From Enterococcus sp. PF1-24 (GTDB taxonomy: Bacteria; Bacillota; Bacilli; Lactobacillales; Enterococcaceae), in contig NZ_JARXWL010000019.1 of the NCBI RefSeq assembly GCF_029893325.1, forward strand, positions 1 to 57,936: a stretch of DNA of 57,936 nucleotides. The letters run 5' to 3'. This document shows positions 25,857 through 34,086 of this stretch, piece by piece. The notes below the pieces were generated by a model that was given only the letters and a program-made list of their open reading frames with translations, searched no databases and was not told where the DNA came from. Every line of letters begins with the position of its first letter. Within the stretch, counting starts at the first letter, position 1. A program made the translations under genes and the position numbers.

Positions 25857-27584
25857 TTAATTTTTTAACAAATCGTAGAGAATATAAGCGGCTAAAAGGA
25901 TTAAGAGGGTCAGCGAAAGTAGTAAGACTGCAATAAAATATTTAGGATAAGGGTAGCTTACCACCAAGTTGTTTTCACCTGCATGGTTTTCAAAGGTTGG
26001 CGTACCGATTTCCGATAGTTTTAAATCTGCATGAGTTAATTCTTTACCATTTAAAGTTAGCTGAGTATTTTGATAAACGACAACCGGAAGATTGATGGTT
26101 TGATTTTCTTGCCCCGTCCATTGAATGACTAGCTTTTTATCAACGACTTCTTTTACGAAGTTGTCGTTTTCGAAAATGATATTAATGGCATATTGGTCAT
26201 ATTTATTATTCTTGCTTTGGCGATAAATCGGAACGTAGTCAGGGGTTGATTTTTGCATCAACTTAAGGGCGACTTGTTTGTCAGCTGAAAAGAAGGCTTC
26301 TTTTGCCAAAGTAGGATCATCACTCATTAAATAAGTATGCTTGCCACTTTTAAAAGGATCGTCTTTTGTTTGCCAAGCCTGACATTCAACTGCCGATAAT
26401 GTCAAAGCTTGAATTAAAACTAAAGATAATAAAGGTAGCAAGAATTTATTGGCGTATTTTCCTAGTTGTGAGTAATGTCTAGCAAGCAGTATTATAAATA
26501 AAACTGTCGCTGGAACGACAAAACGAAAAGGAAATTGAATCAAATTAACAATCGCTAAATCTTTTTCTGATAAAAATTTCCAAGGAACTAAATTAGTAGC
26601 TGCCGCTAAAAATCCTAAAGCAGCAATCAGCAAAAAGCGGTCAAAACTAGCCAAAGCTCGCCAATGATAAATGCTGAAAAAAGTAATCGTTGGAATTATT
26701 ACAACCAACAACCATGAGTTGGTTATCCAGTGAGAGCTATGAGAGGTAATCGTGTTAAAATAAATCGTTTGATTAATAAAAGGAGGTAAAATTTCATTAT
26801 GAGTATACAATTCGTAAAAACTATACCAAATATTTAAAGTTAGTAAAATGAAAACCAAAACAGCTCGAATCGCTGCCGAAAACAAGTCTTTAGCTTGTTG
26901 TTTATCTTTAAAAATCACGAAAATAAAACTGCATAGATAGATAATTACTAATAAAACCGTTGAAAATAAATGAACTTGCGCCATTAAAGCCACAAAAAAG
27001 CCAGTTTCCAACACTTTTAATTTATGTTGCGTCAGTAACGTCACCACTGGAATTAAACATAAGGGAAAAAGAGCCGCGCCCCAACTGGAAAAGCCTTGGC
27101 GAATTACCCAATACTGAATGGAGTAAGTGGTCACGTAAAAAATACTAAAGGCAACCGCCTGATTACTTTTCACTTGGCATTTTTTCAAAAGTAAAAACAT
27201 GGCGCTGCTAGCTAAAAAGAATAACAAGAAATTTGAAAGTAGTTGATAGCCAAACCATGAAGGACTAAGCCAAACCAACAGCCCTTGCAAATAGCCCATT
27301 AAAGCCCCGTATAAAGCGTTAACGACGCGACCAGACTGCTGAAAGCCGTACATATTAATGAAATATTGAAAGTTGCCTTCTTGGATTTGTTGAGAAACAT
27401 CATAAAAGCGATTAAAGTGAAACAACGAATCGGAGGAAATAACCATGCTCCGTGTTAATAATTGCGGTAAAATCAATAATAAAGAAACGAGAGCGAAGTA
27501 GCAAAAAGCTCGTTTATTAGTCATTTTTTCTGGTACTATTTTCTGTAATATATTTTTAAGCAAAAAAATCTTCCTTTCCAACAT
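25857..27584 (-). CDS. Large polytopic membrane protein, GT-C/YfhO-like
   Basis: 575 residues with about 12 transmembrane helices (first at about 28-45) and a C-terminal extracellular beta-rich domain (about 420-550), closed by a final helix. After helix 1, VISSDSLFHFNRFYDVSQQIQEG resembles the acidic loop of GT-C glycosyltransferases and of the bacterial YfhO and 6-pyruvoyl-tetrahydropterin synthase-related membrane proteins, which modify surface glycopolymers. That function is inference from topology. Start at 27584 has GAAAGGAAG; a second Met lies at residue 21 (MTNKRAF). Confidence 0.62.
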   Translation of the reverse strand: MLERKIFLLKNILQKIVPEKMTNKRAFCYFALVSLLLILPQLLTRSMVISSDSLFHFNRFYDVSQQIQEGNFQYFINMYGFQQSGRVVNALYGALMGYLQGLLVWLSPSWFGYQLLSNFLLFFLASSAMFLLLKKCQVKSNQAVAFSIFYVTTYSIQYWVIRQGFSSWGAALFPLCLIPVVTLLTQHKLKVLETGFFVALMAQVHLFSTVLLVIIYLCSFIFVIFKDKQQAKDLFSAAIRAVLVFILLTLNIWYSFYELYTHNEILPPFINQTIYFNTITSHSSHWITNSWLLVVIIPTITFFSIYHWRALASFDRFLLIAALGFLAAATNLVPWKFLSEKDLAIVNLIQFPFRFVVPATVLFIILLARHYSQLGKYANKFLLPLLSLVLIQALTLSAVECQAWQTKDDPFKSGKHTYLMSDDPTLAKEAFFSADKQVALKLMQKSTPDYVPIYRQSKNNKYDQYAINIIFENDNFVKEVVDKKLVIQWTGQENQTINLPVVVYQNTQLTLNGKELTHADLKLSEIGTPTFENHAGENNLVVSYPYPKYFIAVLLLSLTLLILLAAYILYDLLKN

Positions 27585-27852
27585 TTGAAATGGTCAGAAT
27601 TTATTTGAATTACGAATTATTTAGTGAACGTATTTTATCTTAGCAAATTAATTTGTAATAAATGGTAGTTAACTATCGGGTTTAACAAAGACTTAATAAA
27701 TAGTCTTTTGAAAGAAAAAGTTAAGTGAATTGTGAATAATTCTATTTACTTTACGGGAAAACGGTTGCTTTCAAGCAGAGACAGGAAATTTATTTTGAAA
27801 AAGGTGAAAAAGTTTCAACGAACAATTATCTGAAAATTCATTATTTTCTTTA

Positions 27853-27881
27853 TTGACAAACTTTTCTGTTTACGATATACT
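27853..27881 (+). promoter_or_regulatory. Sigma-A promoter of the aromatic leader and ABC transporter
   Basis: TTGACA (27853-27858), a 17-base spacer, TATACT (27876-27881). The start near 27888 is about 26 bases before the leader peptide ATG. The bases 27585-27850 upstream hold no recognised element. Confidence 0.8.
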
Positions 27882-27913
27882 AAATAACAATTCAACTGTT
27901 AGGAGATTTGATT

Positions 27914-27973
27914 ATGAATAACTTACAACAACCACAGCTGAATAACATGTATTACTTTAGCTATTTTAGATAG
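27914..27973 (+). CDS. Leader peptide with C-terminal aromatic run
   Basis: A 19-codon ORF with a good ribosome site (TTAGGAGA, eight bases before ATG) encodes MNNLQQPQLNNMYYFSYFR. Five of the last seven residues are Tyr or Phe. It lies directly after a strong promoter, three hairpin-forming regions follow, and an intrinsic terminator closes the leader before the transporter genes. This is the layout of amino-acid attenuators such as trpL and pheL, where ribosome stalling at the regulatory codons prevents termination. Inference: shortage of charged tRNA-Tyr or tRNA-Phe switches on the transporter. Confidence 0.7.
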   Translation: MNNLQQPQLNNMYYFSYFR

Positions 27974-28153
27974 GTTTGTATTCACAACATTGTGGGTGCA
28001 AACAGAACCAATGGTTTGTATCTATGATGGCTAGAGGATTTTGTCTTGAACAAAAACGCCACGTAGAAAATTCGCTAAGTGGCTAAATAAGTAATTTTTT
28101 GATTGCGTATTTCCGTCCATTTAGATGAATTGTCTAAATGGACTTTTTGTTTT
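27974..28153 (+). promoter_or_regulatory. Transcription attenuator of the ABC transporter operon
   Basis: Directly after the leader stop codon GTTTGTATTCACA (27974-27986) pairs over 13 positions, with wobbles, with TGTGGGTGCAAAC (27991-28003). The second arm can instead pair with GTTTG near 28014, so two folds exclude each other. Next comes TTTTGT/ACAAAA, then GCCAC/GTGGC (about 28050-28082) whose flank CTAAAT can pair with ATTTAG in the terminator arm, a possible antiterminator. The terminator is GTCCATTTAGA (28115-28125) with TCTAAATGGAC (28133-28143) and TTTTTGTTTT. No T-box consensus (AGGGTGG) is present. Confidence 0.68.
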
Positions 28154-28211
28154 CAATTTTAAAGAAATGGTTAGGGAAGCAAACTTTCAATACCAATTAG
28201 GAGGAAAAAAG

Positions 28212-29192
28212 ATGAAAAAATTAGCTTTATTAGGGATAGCAGCTGCGGCGGGTTTAACATTAGCAGCTTGCGGTAATGGCGGAAGTGCAACTGAAAAAAG
28301 TGGCGACAGCGATGAAATGAAAAAAGTAGGTGTTTTACAATTAGTAGAGCACGGTTCTTTAGATGCTGCTTATGAAGGCTTTGTAGAAGGTTTAGCTGAA
28401 GGCGGTTATGTTGAAGGAGAAAATTTAAAAATTGAATTTCAAAATGCGCAAAACAGCCAAGATAATTTAATGAGTATGAGTCAACAATTAGTAAATAATA
28501 AGCCTGATTTATTATTAGGGATTGCAACTTTATCAGGGCAATCATTGATTAATCAAACAACTGAAATTCCGATTGTGGTAACAGCGGTAACGGATTTAGT
28601 CGATGCCAAATTAGTCGCTAGCAACGAAGAACCTGGTGGCAATTTAACCGGTACAACCGATATGGTTCCGATTGAAAAACAAATTGCTTTATTATTAAAT
28701 ATCGTTCCTGAAGCTAAAACAGTGGGCATTATGTACAACTCAGGAGAATCAAACTCTAAATTACAGGCTGACTTAGCGCAAGCTGCTTTAGAAAAAGCTG
28801 GCATTAAGGTAGAAGTTAAAACTGCTACTACCACCAATGACGTACAACAAGTAACCGAAGCTTTAGCGAAAAATGTCGATGCTATTTATGTGCCGACTGA
28901 TAACACTTTTGCCAGCGCTGCTGCGATTGTCGGCGAAGTTGCCAAAACAACTAAAACACCAGTTATCACAGGTTCGGTTGAACAAACAACCGACGGCGGT
29001 TTGGCGACTTATGGCATCAACTACCATTCTTTAGGCAAACAAACCGGCGAGATGGCAGCGAAAATTTTAGATGGCAAAGCCAAACCAGCTGATACCGCAG
29101 TTGAATCTGCTAAAGAATTAGAATTAATTGTTAATACTGAAATGGCGGAAGCTTTAGGGATTGACCCTGACAGCATTGTCGCACCAGAATAA
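28212..29192 (+). CDS. ABC transporter substrate-binding lipoprotein, ABC_sub_bind (TrpX-like) family
   Basis: Extracytoplasmic binding protein. 326 residues from ATG 28212 behind TTAGGAGG; lipobox LAAC (Cys20). The mature part VGVLQLVEHGSLDAAYEGFVEGL and the IVVTAVTDLVDAKLV, GINYHSLGKQTGEMAAKIL segments fit PF04392, whose streptococcal members include the tryptophan/tyrosine transporter TrpX. The first gene of a three-gene operon with permease and ATPase. The upstream leader peptide with Tyr/Phe codons supports an aromatic amino acid substrate, although the family also binds other compounds. Confidence 0.82.
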   Translation: MKKLALLGIAAAAGLTLAACGNGGSATEKSGDSDEMKKVGVLQLVEHGSLDAAYEGFVEGLAEGGYVEGENLKIEFQNAQNSQDNLMSMSQQLVNNKPDLLLGIATLSGQSLINQTTEIPIVVTAVTDLVDAKLVASNEEPGGNLTGTTDMVPIEKQIALLLNIVPEAKTVGIMYNSGESNSKLQADLAQAALEKAGIKVEVKTATTTNDVQQVTEALAKNVDAIYVPTDNTFASAAAIVGEVAKTTKTPVITGSVEQTTDGGLATYGINYHSLGKQTGEMAAKILDGKAKPADTAVESAKELELIVNTEMAEALGIDPDSIVAPE

Positions 29193-29202
29193 ACAAAAAA
29201 AT

Positions 29203-29254
29203 AGCGATTGAGAAATTGCTTAAACATAATTTGAAAAAAATCTCAGTCGCTAGC
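29203..29254 (+). terminator. Possible intra-operon hairpin
   Basis: TAGCGATTGAGA pairs with TCTCAGTCGCTA across a long loop; there is no T run. It may stabilise the binding-protein mRNA or lower permease expression. Confidence 0.4.
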
Positions 29255-29318
29255 AGTTACATAGTCAAACAGTGACAAAATCAAACTATCAAAACGAATC
29301 AGGACGGAGTTTGCAATT

Positions 29319-30218
29319 ATGAGTAATTTATTTTCTTTATTAACTAGTTCTTTTGCCCAAGGGCTTTTATGGTCCTTGTTAGCGATTGGCGTATTTTTAA
29401 CTTATCGAATTTTAGATATTGCTGATTTAACAGCGGAAGGGAGTTATCCTTTAGGTGGCGGGATTGCGGCGATTTCAATTGTCAATGGCCTTTCACCGGT
29501 TGTCGCTTGCATTTTAGGCTTTTTAGGTGGCGCAGCTGCTGGTTTAGTTAGTGGTTTATTGCATACGAAATTAAAAATCCCTGCTCTTTTAGCCGGAATT
29601 ATTACCATGACTGGTTTATATTCGGTGACGGCTCGCGTGATGGGGGCACCTAACTTAGCTTTAATTGGTGAAGATACGATTTTTAGCCTATTACAAAAAC
29701 GTGGTTTATCCAAAGAATTAGTGGTAATTATTACGGGTTGTGTGGTAGTTGCCTTGGTGATTACTTTGTTAGTTTTATTTTTCAAAACCGAAATCGGCTT
29801 AGCAATTCGTTCCACTGGCGATAATATTGCGATGAGTGAAGCCAACGGAATTAATACGGATAATATGAAATTAATCGGTTATATGTTATCAAATGGCTGT
29901 ATTTCTTTAGCGGGTGCTTTATTAGTTCAAAATAATGGCTTTGCCGATTTAAATTCCGGAACCGGTACAATCGTGATTGGTTTAGCTTCCGTGATTATCG
30001 CCGAAGTAATTTTCCGTAATCAGCCGCTATTATTCCGGTTGCTAACGATTGTTTTAGGAGCGACCGCTTATCGCTTTATTTTAGCTTTAGTCTTTAGCGC
30101 TAATGTGCAAGCCAGCGATTCAAAATTGGCTTCAGCCTTAGTATTAGCGGTTTGTTTAGCTTTACCAGAAGTGCGTAAAAAATTAGGCCTTGGTACTCGT
30201 AAGAAAGGGGACGCTTAA
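29319..30218 (+). CDS. ABC transporter permease (TrpY-like)
   Basis: 299-residue inner membrane permease of the branched-chain/LivH-like type with about eight or nine helices. FLTYRILDIADLTAEGSYPLGG near residues 27-50 and the EIGLAIRSTGDNIAMSEANGI loop near 155-180, which contacts the ATPase, are typical of the family that pairs with ABC_sub_bind proteins. It ends one base before the ATPase start, so the two are translationally linked. Ribosome site is weak (GGACGGAG). Confidence 0.85.
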   Translation: MSNLFSLLTSSFAQGLLWSLLAIGVFLTYRILDIADLTAEGSYPLGGGIAAISIVNGLSPVVACILGFLGGAAAGLVSGLLHTKLKIPALLAGIITMTGLYSVTARVMGAPNLALIGEDTIFSLLQKRGLSKELVVIITGCVVVALVITLLVLFFKTEIGLAIRSTGDNIAMSEANGINTDNMKLIGYMLSNGCISLAGALLVQNNGFADLNSGTGTIVIGLASVIIAEVIFRNQPLLFRLLTIVLGATAYRFILALVFSANVQASDSKLASALVLAVCLALPEVRKKLGLGTRKKGDA

Positions 30219-30219
30219 G

Positions 30220-31023
30220 ATGACTCCAGTATTAGAAATTAGCAATTTACATCATTATTTTGAAAAAGGCACCGTCAATGAAAACCACGTTTTAAAAGGC
30301 ATTAACTTAACTATGAATCCCGGCGAATTTATTACGATTATTGGTGGTAACGGCGCTGGTAAATCGACATTGTTAAACAGTATCGCCGGTACTTTATCCA
30401 CAGAAATTGGTAAAGTGATGTTAAACGGCAAAGATGTGACGAAACGATCCGTGATGAAGCGTTCAAGCCAAGTGAGCCGAGTCTTTCAAGATCCTAAAAT
30501 GGGGACAGCAGTGCGTTTAACAGTGGAAGAGAATTTGGCGCTAGCTTTAAAACGGGGGCAAAACCGCGGTTTTAGTGCCGGTGTTAAAAATAAAAACCGG
30601 GCGTTTTTCAAAGAACAATTAGCCACTTTAAATTTAGGCTTAGAAAATCGTTTAGGTACAGAAATTGGGTTACTTTCTGGCGGGCAGCGGCAAGCAATTA
30701 CGCTGTTAATGGCGACTTTGCAACGGCCAGAATTAATTTTATTAGATGAACATACGGCGGCTTTAGATCCGAAAACTTCTTTAACGGTGATGAGCTTAAC
30801 CGAAAAACTTATTCATGAGCAGCAATTAACCGCCTTTATGGTGACTCATGATATGGAAGATGCCATTCGCTATGGCAATCGTTTAATTATGCTACATCAA
30901 GGACAAATCGTGGTGGACCTTCCTCAATCTCAAAAACAGGATTTAACTGTAGCTGAGTTGATGGATTTATTCCATAAAAATAGCGGAACTGAGTTAAAGG
31001 ATGACCAGCTATTATTAGCATAA
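30220..31023 (+). CDS. ABC transporter ATP-binding protein (TrpZ-like)
   Basis: 267-residue ATPase of the importer. Walker A GGNGAGKST near residue 43, signature LSGGQRQA near 155, Walker B LILLDEHTAALDP near 178, and switch VTHDMEDA near 213 are all present and canonical. The ATG at 30220 has AAAGGGG and begins one base after the permease stop codon. It energises uptake by the two preceding gene products. Confidence 0.9.
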   Translation: MTPVLEISNLHHYFEKGTVNENHVLKGINLTMNPGEFITIIGGNGAGKSTLLNSIAGTLSTEIGKVMLNGKDVTKRSVMKRSSQVSRVFQDPKMGTAVRLTVEENLALALKRGQNRGFSAGVKNKNRAFFKEQLATLNLGLENRLGTEIGLLSGGQRQAITLLMATLQRPELILLDEHTAALDPKTSLTVMSLTEKLIHEQQLTAFMVTHDMEDAIRYGNRLIMLHQGQIVVDLPQSQKQDLTVAELMDLFHKNSGTELKDDQLLLA

Positions 31024-31087
31024 CCCCCCCTTACAACTTACTTTTTATTTTCAATAGCTAGGCATTCAAAGTTCCCTATGCAAAAAG

Positions 31088-31137
31088 AATCCTCAAGACA
31101 CTTCATTGAAGGTTAAGTGTCTTGAGGATTTTTGTTT
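31088..31137. terminator. Bidirectional terminator
   Basis: AATCCTCAAGACACTT pairs perfectly with AAGTGTCTTGAGGATT (16 bp), followed by TTTTTG, between the transporter operon and the convergent zinc-ribbon gene. Confidence 0.88.
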
Positions 31138-31154
31138 TATTTGCGTAGCTTTAA

Positions 31155-31367
31155 TTAGTTACCAATTAAAAAGTCTAAAATATCCCAGCCGTCAGAATTT
31201 TGAGCTTTATACAATTCAGTATAACCACACTGGCTGCAACTTACAGTGATGAATTTTTTATTTTGCACATCGAAAATTTTTGCAAAATTGCCCCCGGTTG
31301 CTTGAAACTGATCTGACTCATAATGGGTGTTGCCACACTTCTCGCAAATATACTGTTTTTTCTCCAT
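31155..31367 (-). CDS. Zinc-ribbon nucleic-acid-binding-like protein (PF09855 type)
   Basis: 70-residue protein with two CxxC pairs, CEKCGNTHYESDQ and VSCSQCGYTELYK, the pattern of the YjdM-like/PF09855 small zinc ribbons. By family name a nucleic-acid-binding role is assumed but unproven. The start follows GGAGAGAAATT on the minus strand. It is monocistronic. Confidence 0.8.
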   Translation of the reverse strand: MEKKQYICEKCGNTHYESDQFQATGGNFAKIFDVQNKKFITVSCSQCGYTELYKAQNSDGWDILDFLIGN

Positions 31368-31607
31368 AATAATTTCTCTCCTTTAGTTGTAAGCTTTAAC
31401 TTTATATTTATAGTATAGCGTTTTTTTGAAAAAAAGACTCCACCGAAAGACTGATTTTTAGCTGCTTATTTAGGCGGATAAATATTACGGAAAGCTTGAT
31501 AGCAGTCTGTCAATTGATTTTGACAAAGAAAATTTTGCGTTTCCCACTAATTGCTAAAAAAATTTGGTATGATGAGCTTGTAAAAATGTGAGTGAAGGAT
31601 GAGGACG

Positions 31608-32129
31608 ATGACTTTTGGTAAAAGGTTAAAAGAATTACGTAATGCCCAACAATTAACGCAAGATGAGTTAGCGAAGAAAATTTGCGTTTCCCGTCAATCT
31701 ATTTCCAATTGGGAAAACGACAAAGGTCAACCGGACTTGGCAAATTTAATTTTATTAAGTGAATTATTTAAACTTTCGATTGATGAGTTAGTAAATCAGA
31801 AGGGATCTGGAGAAATGAAGAAACCACTGTTGAAATCGCAGCTAGATAAAGCTAGTGTCATTTTGTTAGGAATTTGGTCGGTGTTACTGGTGGTTTTACA
31901 AATTGTTTTAAATGTTCAATCTACTTTGTTGCTGTTACTTTATGCTTTAGGTGGTTTTGGAATTACGATAAATTATATGCGAAAAACCAAACGCTTAGCC
32001 AATTTATTTGGTCAAGGGGAAGATACCTACGATATTGTTTTTTACGTATGGGTTTTCTTTGCAATGGCGATTGTTGCTAGCGTAACAGCACAAACTGCAC
32101 TCTTTGGTGGAGGAGGACCACTTCAATGA
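31608..32129 (+). CDS. XRE-family regulator with C-terminal membrane segments
   Basis: 173-residue protein: an N-terminal XRE helix-turn-helix (residues 1-62, with ICVSRQSISNWENDKGQPDL) followed by three hydrophobic helices (about 80-98, 100-117 and 140-165). Such membrane-anchored XRE proteins are common in Firmicutes and often control the gene beside them. The ATG at 31608 is behind AAGGATGAGG; ATG 31599 is possible. Its stop overlaps the next start (ATGA at 32126), so it is translationally coupled to the unknown protein downstream. A membrane-sensing role is inference. Confidence 0.78.
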   Translation: MTFGKRLKELRNAQQLTQDELAKKICVSRQSISNWENDKGQPDLANLILLSELFKLSIDELVNQKGSGEMKKPLLKSQLDKASVILLGIWSVLLVVLQIVLNVQSTLLLLLYALGGFGITINYMRKTKRLANLFGQGEDTYDIVFYVWVFFAMAIVASVTAQTALFGGGGPLQ

Positions 32130-32800
32130 AAAAAGGTCTGATTATCACTTTAGGGGAGCAACCCTTTAACAGTCTACAATGGGCGCAACAAGATCAAAAT
32201 TATTTACCCCGTTTAAAAAATTATCTGCAGCTAAATTACCCTGATTATACTTGGGAAAGCCAGCCTTTTTATAAGCTACAAGCTAGCGATGATTTTGAAG
32301 CTGTGGCTGTTACGCCGATTGCCCAGCTGCATTTGAGGAAAGTTCAAGCCTGGTTTCCTGATATTCGATTAATTTCGGTGCCACAAGAAGATTTTATGCG
32401 GATGATGGCGGCTAAAGGCGCCGTTATGGGGTGCACTACTGGCTATGTTTTAAATGATGCGCCAGTTATGATTTCCCAAAAACAATTGGCGCAGTTAGGT
32501 GAGTTTTCTGCTGATGCTCTGCGAATGTTAATGCGGGACCAGCCGACAATTTATTGGAATGTAGTGCCTTTTGCTGAGTTAAAAGAACTTTTAACTCAAA
32601 AACAAAAAAATATAACGGTGGCTTTAACGCCGCGAGCGTATTCTTATAATAAATATTTGGCAATCAATTTTCCAGAAGTAAAAATAATCAAAGTTACCCC
32701 AGAAGCTTTTGAAAAGAAATCTTATCAAACGGAATGGTCTTTATTAGGAATCGGCGCTGCCACTTGGTTTATTTTATTATTATTAGTGTTATTTAGATAA
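32126..32800 (+). CDS. Unknown protein with internal duplication and C-terminal membrane anchor
   Basis: I do not recognise the 224-residue product. Two alpha/beta segments repeat: AVAVTPIAQLHLRK-x-FPDIRLISVPQEDF (about 75-105) and VALTPRAYSYNKY-x-FPEVKIIKVTPEAF (about 165-196). The start (KKGLIITLGEQPF) and a final helix (about 203-222) ending in FR suggest a cytosolic Rossmann-like protein held to the membrane by its tail. The layout resembles PTS EIIB folds, but no catalytic Cys or His is obvious. It overlaps the XRE gene and is followed 22 bases later by a small related protein. Confidence 0.6.
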   Translation: MKKGLIITLGEQPFNSLQWAQQDQNYLPRLKNYLQLNYPDYTWESQPFYKLQASDDFEAVAVTPIAQLHLRKVQAWFPDIRLISVPQEDFMRMMAAKGAVMGCTTGYVLNDAPVMISQKQLAQLGEFSADALRMLMRDQPTIYWNVVPFAELKELLTQKQKNITVALTPRAYSYNKYLAINFPEVKIIKVTPEAFEKKSYQTEWSLLGIGAATWFILLLLVLFR

Positions 32801-32822
32801 AAAATAGTTTGGAGGTTTTATG

Positions 32823-33125
32823 ATGAAAAAAATCGCCTTTGTTTTATATGGAAAACAATTAGTTAGTGTGACTTATATTGGCGGGCTACCTTATACTAAA
32901 GATTTGGAGAAAAAACTTCAGGCAGCGTTAGCTGATACTTATGAAGTAACCTTCAAATGGGAGGAAGCATTAAAAAACCAGACTGTTGATGCGCTAATTA
33001 TTCCTGAGCCGTTTATGCCGATTTTAAATGAAGGGAATATCCCTGAAATTAAAGTGCCCGCCCACTTACTGCTAGATAAACAAGTCGTAGAAGTAAAAAG
33101 AATTATTGATGAATTTTTTTATTAA
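32823..33125 (+). CDS. Small alpha/beta protein of unknown function, related in layout to its neighbour
   Basis: 100 residues, beginning MKKIAFVLYGKQLVSV. The strand-helix pattern and the VDALIIPEPFMPIL ... IPEIKVPAHLLLDKQVVEV series echo the repeat of the preceding gene, so it may be a one-unit version of the same fold without the anchor. No known catalytic motif. ATG 32820 is also possible, but the second ATG is better spaced (seven bases) from GGAGG. Third gene of the XRE operon. Confidence 0.58.
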   Translation: MKKIAFVLYGKQLVSVTYIGGLPYTKDLEKKLQAALADTYEVTFKWEEALKNQTVDALIIPEPFMPILNEGNIPEIKVPAHLLLDKQVVEVKRIIDEFFY

Positions 33126-33196
33126 AAAACGAAAAGGCTTTCTTTTGAAAGAAAATCAGGTATAATATACTTAGATAAAAGAAAGGAGCAATTTAC

Positions 33197-33964
33197 ATGA
33201 AAAAAATTCTATTTGGTTTGGTTGCCATTGTTGGAATCTTTGCAGTAAGTCAAGAAGCTGAAGCAAGCACAAAAATGTATCGTTTATACAACCCCAATAA
33301 TGGGGAGCATTTTTATACAGAAGCTTGGGTTGAGCGGGATAGCTTATTTACGAAAGGCTGGAATTATGAAGATGTGGCTTGGTTAGCACCAAGCAGTGGT
33401 GAAGCTGTTTATCGGATGTATAATCCTAATGCTGGTGACCATCACTATACGCGTGATAAAAACGAAGTGACAATGTTAAAAAATTCCGGTTGGAAAGAAG
33501 AAAATATTGGCTGGTATTCTGATTCGCAACAAAGAGTGCCGATGTATCGTTTATACAATCCTAATGCCAAAACCGGCACCCATCATTACACTGCTAATCA
33601 AGCAGAAGTCGATCAGTTGAAAAAAATTGGTTGGGAATATGAAGGAATCGGTTGGTACGCAGAAAATGTCGATACTTCTACCGGAGTTGTACCAGCAAAT
33701 ATTCGGGGAAACTTCCAAGGAACCAATAAATATGACGGTTCAGTTATTCGGGTAGCTTTCGCTAAAAATGAAATCATTGCTGGCGGAAAATCTTATGTTG
33801 CAACAGCAATAAATTCTTCAGGAGCTAATACTTTAGTCAGCTGGGATGTTGCTGAATTTGAAAAAAGATACAATGTGAAAGTCCCTGGTCCGCAAGCTTT
33901 TTGGATGCGTCCAGAAGGGAACCACTATATTTATGGTGATGTAAATACCGTTTATAAAAAATAA
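33197..33964 (+). CDS. Secreted protein with three DUF5648 repeats
   Basis: 255 residues with a signal peptide (1-23, cleavage probably after EAEA). Three repeats of about 40 residues follow, each beginning YRLYNPN or YRMYNPN, then HFYT or HHYT, and ending GW..E.I.WY (28-67, 69-108, 112-153). This is the DUF5648 repeat found in exported cell-wall or lytic proteins of Firmicutes. The last 95 residues form a separate domain I do not recognise. No sorting signal, so it is likely released or loosely bound. Promoter TATAAT near 33161; ribosome site AAAGGAG. Confidence 0.78.
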   Translation: MKKILFGLVAIVGIFAVSQEAEASTKMYRLYNPNNGEHFYTEAWVERDSLFTKGWNYEDVAWLAPSSGEAVYRMYNPNAGDHHYTRDKNEVTMLKNSGWKEENIGWYSDSQQRVPMYRLYNPNAKTGTHHYTANQAEVDQLKKIGWEYEGIGWYAENVDTSTGVVPANIRGNFQGTNKYDGSVIRVAFAKNEIIAGGKSYVATAINSSGANTLVSWDVAEFEKRYNVKVPGPQAFWMRPEGNHYIYGDVNTVYKK

Positions 33965-33969
33965 TTAAC

Positions 33970-34012
33970 AATTGCCTAATGACGATTTCTTAGTTGTTAG
34001 GCAGTTTTTTTA
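33970..34012 (+). terminator. Terminator of the DUF5648 gene
   Basis: TTGCCTAA pairs with TTAGGCAG, with an inner GAC/GTT extension, followed by TTTTTTT. Confidence 0.75.
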
Positions 34013-34086
34013 TCCCAAAAGCTGCAGAAATCTGCTACACTAGAAGCAATAACAAATGCGGCTAAAAAGCAAGTAGCGAGGTAAAT

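Noticed and set aside
27974-28153. T-box riboswitch upstream of the ABC transporter
   Set aside because: The AGGGTGGNACCGCG box and the stem I pattern are absent; a translated leader peptide with aromatic codons explains the attenuator.
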